From assembly GCA_945643635.1 (NCBI GenBank), contig CALZFC010000141.1, positions 280,001-344,000 of the forward strand: DNA of 64,000 bases. Reading direction: 5' to 3'. The translations under genes and the position numbers were made by a program. Positions within the stretch are counted from its first letter, which is position 1, and each line of letters begins with the position of its first letter. Below the pieces are notes generated by a model. It was given only the letters and a program-made list of their open reading frames with translations. It made no database searches and was not told the DNA's origin. This document shows positions 57,653 to 64,000 of the stretch, one piece after another. Origin of the DNA: Allodiplogaster sudhausi (lineage: Eukaryota > Nematoda > Chromadorea > Rhabditida > Diplogasteridae).

Positions 57653-57666
57653 GTTGCCGTGGAAAC
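57653..57666. promoter_or_regulatory. RFX X-box-like palindrome upstream of FAM161
   Basis: GTTGCCGTGGAAAC, two inverted half-sites (GTTGCC / GGAAAC) with a 2-bp spacer, close to the RFX/DAF-19 X-box consensus (GTTNCC-AT-GGNAAC). It lies 139 bp upstream of the FAM161 start codon, within the usual range for X-boxes of ciliary genes. It is nearly symmetric, so it could also serve a gene to the right. Confidence 0.6.
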
Positions 57667-57847
57667 ATGGTGGTCATTTGCTAACAGATCCCATCGCTCT
57701 CTCTTCCCTCTCTATGTCTCTACTTGCCTACATGCCTCTCTCTCTCTCTCTTCCAGTTCTTTCCCTCTTTGTACTCCACTGTATCTAGAATCTACTGATG
57801 AAAATCAGAGACTCAAAATAATAGAATGTGCATGAGAAAGAGAATGA

Positions 57848-57848
57848 C

Positions 57849-57917
<69 letters not shown>

Positions 57918-57972
57918 CGAGAAAAAAAGAGGGAGAGAGAGAGCGAGAAAAAAAGAGGGAGAGAGAGAGATC
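57848..57972. repeat. (GA)n-rich tract
   Basis: GA runs with two copies of a GAGAAAAAAAGAGGGAGAGAGAGA-type block. Confidence 0.92.
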
Positions 57973-58325
57973 AAATAATCGGCAGTAGTGGAAATTTGGA
58001 GACCCTGTACATATTTGATTGTATTAAATTGACGGCTGTTTACTTCTTTGGCGTGCGAACACTAAACTGATATCGGCTTTGTATGTACATACATAGCTAT
58101 TGTTGACCAATGCTATCTTACTGATGAAGAGATTCAATGTTTCCCCCCAAGATGGTGCACGTAAAACATGGCCTTCTCCACTCTCGGTTGCCCTTCTCTC
58201 TTTCCTTATCAAACGGGTTGTTTCGGTAGGGCGGGAAACGAGTTAAGTCCGTGGCGCCCATGGCAGTCCCGCTTTATCTGTTTGTATGCATGTGTTGCCA
58301 TTGTTTCTCTCTTTACCTTCTTAGT

Positions 58326-58362
<37 letters not shown>

Positions 58363-59472
58363 AACTCATTAGCTTCTTTCTCATTCTAATTCTCTCTCAC
58401 CCCCTCATTTTCTCTTTGTCCCTCTCTCTTTCGTTCTTCTTCGTCCTCAATCTTTAAATTCTCATTTCTTTTTCCCATCACAGATGCCCTTCAGCCAGCT
58501 GATGCGCAGATGAATGAGATGATTCAATTAGGTCACTTTCGGTGTGCTCTTCATGCCTTTTCTTTCACTCTTCTCTCTCCTTATCTACTCTCTCTCCCCC
58601 TCTCTCTCCCTCTCTCCCTCTCTCTTTCTCTCTTTGTCTCTCCTTCTCTGCTATCTATCTATCTGTCTCCTTCTGTGCTTTATATCTCTCATCCTTTCTC
58701 TATGACACGCTCTCCTCCTCTATTTTCCCTTGCCTTTCCCTTTTTCACACTTCGATCTCCTCTGCGCATTCCCGGCATTGTTTCTCCCTTCTCAATTTCC
58801 CTTTAAATCTCTTTTATTCTCTCTTTCTCTTCTCTTTTCTCAGATCGCTATTCTTCTCTCTCTCTCCATTTCTCTCATTATCTCCACGGTGGAAAATTTA
58901 TAAATTACAGTTCATTAGCGGCAGTTATGAATTGTTGATTATATCTTCCTAATCCAAGTTGAGTGGAGATTCTTCTCGGGGGGGGGGGGGGGGAGACAGG
59001 AAGAACAAACTCATGCAAGTGAATCAGCGACAACGTCTTGTTTGTGTTCCGTTTCTCTTTGCTACTCACTCCCATCCGCTCTCTTTCTCTGCCTCTCCTC
59101 CCTTCCCACCGACTCTCCCAGTCTCAGTTTCTATCCATGTCTTACAATGGTTTTCCTCCGTCTCCTCCTATCAGATTCCCACATTCTCCAAGTCCCCCCA
59201 AGGTGTTGCCGTGCTTTCTCTATCTCCCTCACTCTCTTTTCCTCTCTCGTTCTCTCTCGCTCTCTCTCTCTCTCTTTCTCTCACCATTTCTGTCACTTCA
59301 CCTTATCTTTCAAATTCGGTGGAGATGAGAGTCTCCGATGTACAGTTGGATGCATTGTATTCAGTTCGTCAACTTGGGGTAGTATTTCTTCCAGCCAGGC
59401 ACCTTTCTGATTGTTAGTGTTCACTTTATTCACTGTGTTCTGCCCGTTCCGTCCAATTGCAAGGCCATTGGT

Positions 59473-59553
59473 GCGAGAGAGAGAGAGAGGAAGAGAGAGA
59501 GAGAGAGAGAGAGAGAGGAAGAGAGAGAGGGAGAGAGAGAGGGAGAGAGAGAG
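59473..59553. repeat. (GA)n tract, insertion site of the foldback element
   Basis: GA/GGGA repeat ending immediately before TTAA at 59557. GA repeat resumes on the same strand after the element (about 61408-61440), implying the element split one tract. Confidence 0.9.
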
Positions 59554-59556
59554 TGA

Positions 59557-61403
59557 TTAAGAGAGCCAATCTGAGAGGTTCGAGCAGGCCTACATACATG
59601 ACATGTCGGGAACAAAATTATTTTTTGATTTTTTTTATTCCTTCTAATGGCTTATGTAGCACCCTATAGAGATCCCAAAAAATTGTTTCAAAAATTTTTT
59701 TCTGTTATTTCACCATGAATAAGCACCGAAAACCCGAAAAAACTCAAATGATCATAACTTTGTTCATTGTTGAGATATATTAATTTTGAACTGTTTATTC
59801 AATTCCAAATTGAAAGGCACACAAAAATGGTGTTAATCACGTTTTAAAAATATTTCATTAAAGGCCTCATTTTGGCATTTTAATATTTCGAGTGGTGCGT
59901 TTGGGGCATAAAAACCCCCCCATGTCAAAAAGGTGAAAGCACCACTTGAAAGAGCGACATTTTAAACCTCTAATTAGATACCTTTCATTCAGTAATCCGT
60001 ACACCTATTTTACTACTCTTTGACATGAAGAGCGCGAGTCGGTCAAAATGGCGCATTTTCGGCCGCCAAGGCGCCGAGCAAGCGCATTCATCGATCCATA
60101 ACTGCGCTCAATGTCAATATTACAAAATCGTAAGTATATCATCTTAGAGCTCTCACGGAGATCTTCAAATGTTACATACATACTTTTATTGAAAAGTTTC
60201 AATTTATATGGGAAATTTCGTTGGGAAATCACTAGTGCACCGGGATTTCGAGTGAATACGGTACCACTAATTAGAAATATTTGAAATGATTAGGCTCATA
60301 GCACGAATTCCCTTTATGCCAATCTTGGGATACTGTGCTCTCCGCTTTTTCTCTAAGTGTCGTATTTGCACTGCGCTGACTCTCCGTGCGAAGCATACAT
60401 CATAAGAAAGAGGATGAAATTTACTACAAGATGAACCACTTTCAATGGAATTCCATGCATACGATCTTTTGTTATAAGCCATAAGAATAGGATAACAAGC
60501 CCTTATGGAAAAACTGTAGAAAAAAGGATTCGAATATTCTAATTCGAATAACCTAAAATGTGAATTCTTGGACAAAATGACAGCGACGCTACTGGCACTA
60601 CTTTTATAGCTTATAACAAAAGATCTTATGGATGGAATTCCATTGAAAGTGATTCATCTTGTAGCAAATTTCATCCTCTTTCTTATGATGTATGTTTCGA
60701 TAGGCGATAATGTTTTTAAAGTAGTTTTTTAAGCCTTCTAATTGTACAGAACGAAATTTTCCATATAAATTGAAACTTTTCAATAAAAGTATGTATGTAC
60801 CATTTGAAGATCTCCGTGAGAGCTCTTAAATGATATACTTACGATTTTGTAATATTGACATTCAACGTAGTTATGGATCGATGAATGCGCTTGCACGGTG
60901 CCTCGGCGGCTGAAAATGCGCCATTTTGACCGACTCGCGCGCTTCATGTCAAAGAATAGTAAAATAGGTGTACGGATTTCTGAATGAAAGGTATCTAATC
61001 AGGGGTTTAAAATGTCGCTCTTTCACGTGGTGCTTTCACCTTTTTGACATGGGGGGTTTTTATGCCCCAAACGCACTACTCGAAATATTAAAATGCCAAA
61101 ATGAGGCCTTTAATGAAATATTTTTTAAAAGTGATTAACTCCATTTTTGTGCGCCTTTCAATTTGGAATTGAATAAACAGTTCAAAATTAATATATCTCA
61201 ACAATGAACAAAGTTATGATCATTTGAGTTTTTTCGGGTTTTCGGTGCATATCCATGGTGAAATAACAGAAAAAAAATTTTTGGAACCATTTTTTTGGGA
61301 TCTCTATAGGCTGCTACATAAGCCATTAGAAGGAATAAAAAATCAAAAAATAATTTTGTTCCCGACATGCCCGTGCTTGAGTCTCTCAGATTGGCTCTCT
61401 TAA
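59557..61403. mobile_element. 1.85-kb foldback element bounded by TTAA
   Basis: Starts TTAAGAGAGCCAATCTGAGA and ends with its exact complement CTCAGATTGGCTCTCTTAA. The arms (59557-60210 and 60755-61403) are inverted copies with scattered differences. Matching blocks include GACATGTCGGGAACAAAATT, CTTCTAATGGCTTATGTAGC, GGGCATAAAAACCCCCC and CGATCCATAACT. A second inverted pair (60395-60480 with 60605-60690, around TCAATGGAATTCCAT) forms the inner stem. TTAA at both ends is compatible with piggyBac-type TTAA targeting, or is part of the repeat itself. No transposase is encoded, so it would be non-autonomous. Confidence 0.85.
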
Positions 61404-61706
61404 ATGAAGAGAGAGAGAGTGATAGTAAGAGATAGAGAGAGAATAAGATTGTTAGAGTGGGAATGGCGAGTAGCGACAGGGTAATGATGCTGGAGAATGA
61501 TAATTATTGCATAACTGCTCTTCCATTGTCTGATATTCGTCTCCTTTTATATTACAATGGCTCCAAACCCAGAAGAGTCATGCTTTTTTATCAGTATTAG
61601 TCGTATGTGCCTTTTTTCGGATGTGAGTGACTGCATCAAGGAGTGTGGGAGAGAGCGAGAAAGAGAGAGAGAGAGAGAGAAAAAGAGTTTGCAGAAAGGA
61701 AAGGAA

Positions 61707-63273
61707 ATGGATGAAGACCGGCGACTGGTGAAGTGTGTTCTGGTGGGAGATGCGGGAGTGGGGAAGACCGCCCTGGCAGTGGCGTACTCCACGAACGGCT
61801 TCCCTCACGAATACGTCCCTACGGCCTGTGATAACTATTCAGGTTCGGCATTTTCATTCCGCATTTTGTCAACTATTGTTATTCATTCATTTATGCTCTG
61901 TAGATTATTCATTTTAAATCTATCTTTCCTCGATATCAATTCATAATCATGAGAAGCTCTGCATTGAAAAAAAATTGTATTTTCTTTCGTTTGTTGAAAG
62001 GAAAAACTTGTATTTTCGTTATTTCTAGTAATCGTACGAGTGGACAAAAAGCCAATTCGCCTAGAACTCTGTGACACTGCTGGACAGGTTATTCAATTTT
62101 CCAGCATGCTTATGTGTTTTTCCTTTTTATAAATATGTATTAGGCCATTCCTGTTTTTTTTCTTTAAATAATAATTGATTGTATGGTGTGTATCAGTGGA
62201 ATTTTCATGGCAGCTTCGTTTGTATTTCTCGTATTTCTAGTCTATGTTCATAAGCAATATTGCATTAAGGACTCCTTTGACTCCTTGCGCCCTCTGTCGT
62301 ACTCGGATGCGAATGTCTTCATCGTAGTTTACTCCAGCACCTCGCCAGCCTCTCTGAACTCCGTAATCCGTCACTGGCTCCCAGAGATCAACAAGTGCTG
62401 CCCAGACACTCCTTGTCCGTCTCCCTAGACTCCTCTGGAATCCTCTTCCCTTTCTTGTCTTCCAGTGGTCCTCGTGGGGACTCAGGCAGACCTGACGGTG
62501 TGGGGAGGAGATTCCGTGCCGGCGGAGCAGGGACGGAAGGTCGCTGCTGCCTCCGGCGCCGCTGACTTCTTCGAGTGCTCCGCTCTCACTCAGCACAACC
62601 TAAAGCAGGTCTCACGCTTTCTCTATCTATCTATCTATCTCTCTCTGTCTCTCTCTCTCTTTCTCTCTCTCTCTATCTCTCGCTCTCTCTCTATCTCTCG
62701 CTCGCTTTATCTCTCGCTCTCTTTCTCTCTCTATCTCTCTCGCTCTCTCGCGCTATCTCTCTCGCACTCTCCGTCTCTCTCTGTCTCGCTCTCGCTCCCT
62801 CCCTCTCTGTATCTTTTTCTCTGCTATATCTCTATCTCTCGCTCTCTCTCTCTCTCCCTCTCTCTCCCGCGCGCACGCGCTATCTTTCTCGCTCTCTCCC
62901 TCTCTCTCTCTCGCAGTCTCTCGCTCTCTCTCTGTCTCTCTCGCTCTATCTCTCGCTCTCTCTCTATATCTATCTCTCTTGCTTCATCTCTCGTTTTTGC
63001 TCTTTCTCTCTCTCTCGCTCTCTCTCTCGCTCTCCCTAGCTCTCGCCCTCTCTTTCTCTCACGCTTTCTCCAACTCTCCTTCTCCCTCTCTCTCTCTCCT
63101 CTCTCTCTCCCTCTCTCTCTTTCTCTTTCATAATTCGTTTGCAGGTGTTTGACTGCGCGATCCTTGCCGGCCTAGAAGGGAAGCCCTCCCGGGAGAAGCC
63201 CTCGACTCGTGCTTCTCGCTTCAAGCAGAGACTCCATGACCGGATTGCCTCGATTAGTCGGAAGTTGATGTAA
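61707..63273 (+). CDS. Atypical Rho GTPase (RhoU/RhoV/Cdc42-like) lacking a CAAX box
   Basis: Small GTPase of the Rho family. Exon 1: [20 protein letters not shown] then T, followed by [14 protein letters not shown] (61707-61843). Exon 2: [20 protein letters not shown] (about 62029-62088). Exon 3: [20 protein letters not shown] through [10 protein letters not shown] (62269-62413). Exon 4: [20 protein letters not shown] to [14 protein letters not shown] (62466-62608). Exon 5: [18 protein letters not shown] to [12 protein letters not shown], stop 63271-63273. G4 is TQAD and the AILAGL helix is RhoU/V-like. Three oddities: the P-loop is GDAGVGKT rather than GDGAVGKT, the effector loop reads TACDNY rather than TVFDNY, and the C terminus ends KLM with no cysteine, so no prenylation or RhoU/V-type palmitoylation site. 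The tail is basic ([17 protein letters not shown]). The last intron is a 500-bp CT tract. Confidence 0.88.
62612..63130. repeat. (CT)n/(CTAT)n-rich last intron of the Rho gene
   Basis: About 520 bp of CTCTCT, CTATCTAT, CTCGCT and a short GCGCGCACGCGC island at about 62866-62880. It fills the whole intron between KQ and VFDCAILAG. Confidence 0.95.
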
Positions 63274-64000
63274 GAGGAAGAAGGGATCAGGGTACCCTCC
63301 ACTTCCATGACAGCCATTCACTTTATAGATCCTTTTATATGATTGTTGTTGTTGTTGACGGGTCCAAGAAAGTTTAGCATTCTTGGTTGGATTACTTCGG
63401 CTAGCTTCTTTTTGGTTGAGATTAAATTGGACAACGAGTTCTCTCTGCGGACAGGGAATGGTGATATGATAAAGACGAAAATGTCTTATGAGTTAAAGAC
63501 AAGGTCGAAAAGTAAAGAATATTTCCGAATGATTATTACTGTCTTTTTGGAGTTTTCACATCTTTGTATTCTCCATCAATGAATACAATCTGTCGCTTTT
63601 GGGGGTGCAGAATCCATTAAGCTCTGCAACCATTCCTTTCAGAAACACTCCTTCGCATGCTCTTTTCTTTTCCCTCTGTCATCCTCTCTCTCTCTCAATC
63701 ACATGCTATCTCTCATCCCTTCCTTCTTCGTTGCTGACTATGGCTTTCTTTCTTCAGCATTCACTATTGTTCGAAATAAATGCAAGAATAATTTCAATAA
63801 TTCCTGGACCTTTAGTTAATCATGTAAGAATAGATGATTCTTAATTTATTGACTCCACCGGTTGAGATACTTGAAGAATAAAATAATGATTAATTTATTC
63901 GTGTACAGAACAGAGGGAGTGTCTAAAATTGCAATCATCCAGGACACATGGGGGGGAGAGAGAATTATTTTCTCTAGCGCAAGCGTTACTGCACAATTTT
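63274..64000. other. Right-hand flank, nothing identified
   Basis: Rho gene 3' sequence and spacer, with short open frames (63343-63582, 63599-63844) that resemble nothing I know. No repeat or RNA gene seen. Confidence 0.5.

Larger units (their letters stand above)
57667..59556. other. Low-complexity region without a confirmed gene
   Basis: Dominated by CT and GA tracts (about 57730-57760, 57848-57970, 58327-58375, 58565-58660, 59230-59285, 59473-59553) and an 18-nt G run at 58978-58995. A few short segments look exon-like on the plus strand: 58488-58529 (DALQPADAQMNEMIQL after a cacag acceptor) and 59315-59360 (SLRCTVGC or VSDVQLDALYS). They do not assemble into a recognisable protein. Confidence 0.5.

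Noticed and set aside
59557..61403. Protein-coding transposase inside the foldback element
   Set aside because: Only frames under about 105 codons, lying in the palindromic arms and lacking any catalytic motif.

Overview
The window is animal (metazoan) nuclear DNA. It holds spliced genes with GT-AG introns, many only about 45-60 nt long, and genes that are animal-specific or typical of animals: MYCBP2/Highwire, SEL1L, mitochondrial ribosomal protein S5, a GLUT-type sugar transporter, TFIIA alpha/beta, KMO, FAM161 and a Rho GTPase. Introns and spacers are full of (GA)n/(CT)n tracts. I cannot name the phylum. There is no sign of bacterial, organellar or viral origin. Exon limits below come from reading frame, splice signals and family conservation, so most junctions are good to a few bases and some are uncertain.

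Layout. 1-18046 (minus): most of one giant MYCBP2-type E3 ligase gene; its 3' end lies left of the window. 19031-22640 (plus): SEL1L, head-to-head with MYCBP2. 23221-25932 (plus): MRPS5. 26066-26704: a tRNA/SINE-like fragment and a 264-bp tandem duplication. 28205-31371 (minus): SLC2A-like transporter. 31785-38660: a candidate undescribed element, with repetitive ends in inverted orientation, a degenerate palindromic minisatellite in each end, and two divergent spliced genes I do not recognise. 39039-42044 (plus): TFIIA large subunit. 42842-50037 (plus): two tandem paralogous mucin-like membrane proteins with a conserved transmembrane/cytoplasmic tail; the first carries a perfectly periodic 114-bp repeat array with a nonsense codon and an apparent frameshift. 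50230-52237 (minus): KMO. 53068-57514 (minus): FAM161, with an RFX X-box-like palindrome just upstream. 59557-61403: a 1.85-kb foldback element bounded by TTAA. 61707-63273 (plus): an atypical Rho GTPase with no CAAX box.

The genes do not form a pathway. MYCBP2 and SEL1L both act in ubiquitin systems (a RING-type neuronal E3 and the ER-associated degradation adaptor) and share a short divergent promoter region, but that is probably chance. The most original material is the 31.8-38.7 kb element, the mucin-like gene pair and the foldback element. Three small inverted-repeat elements have inserted into otherwise short introns of MYCBP2, SEL1L and TFIIA, each leaving recognisable target-site duplications.
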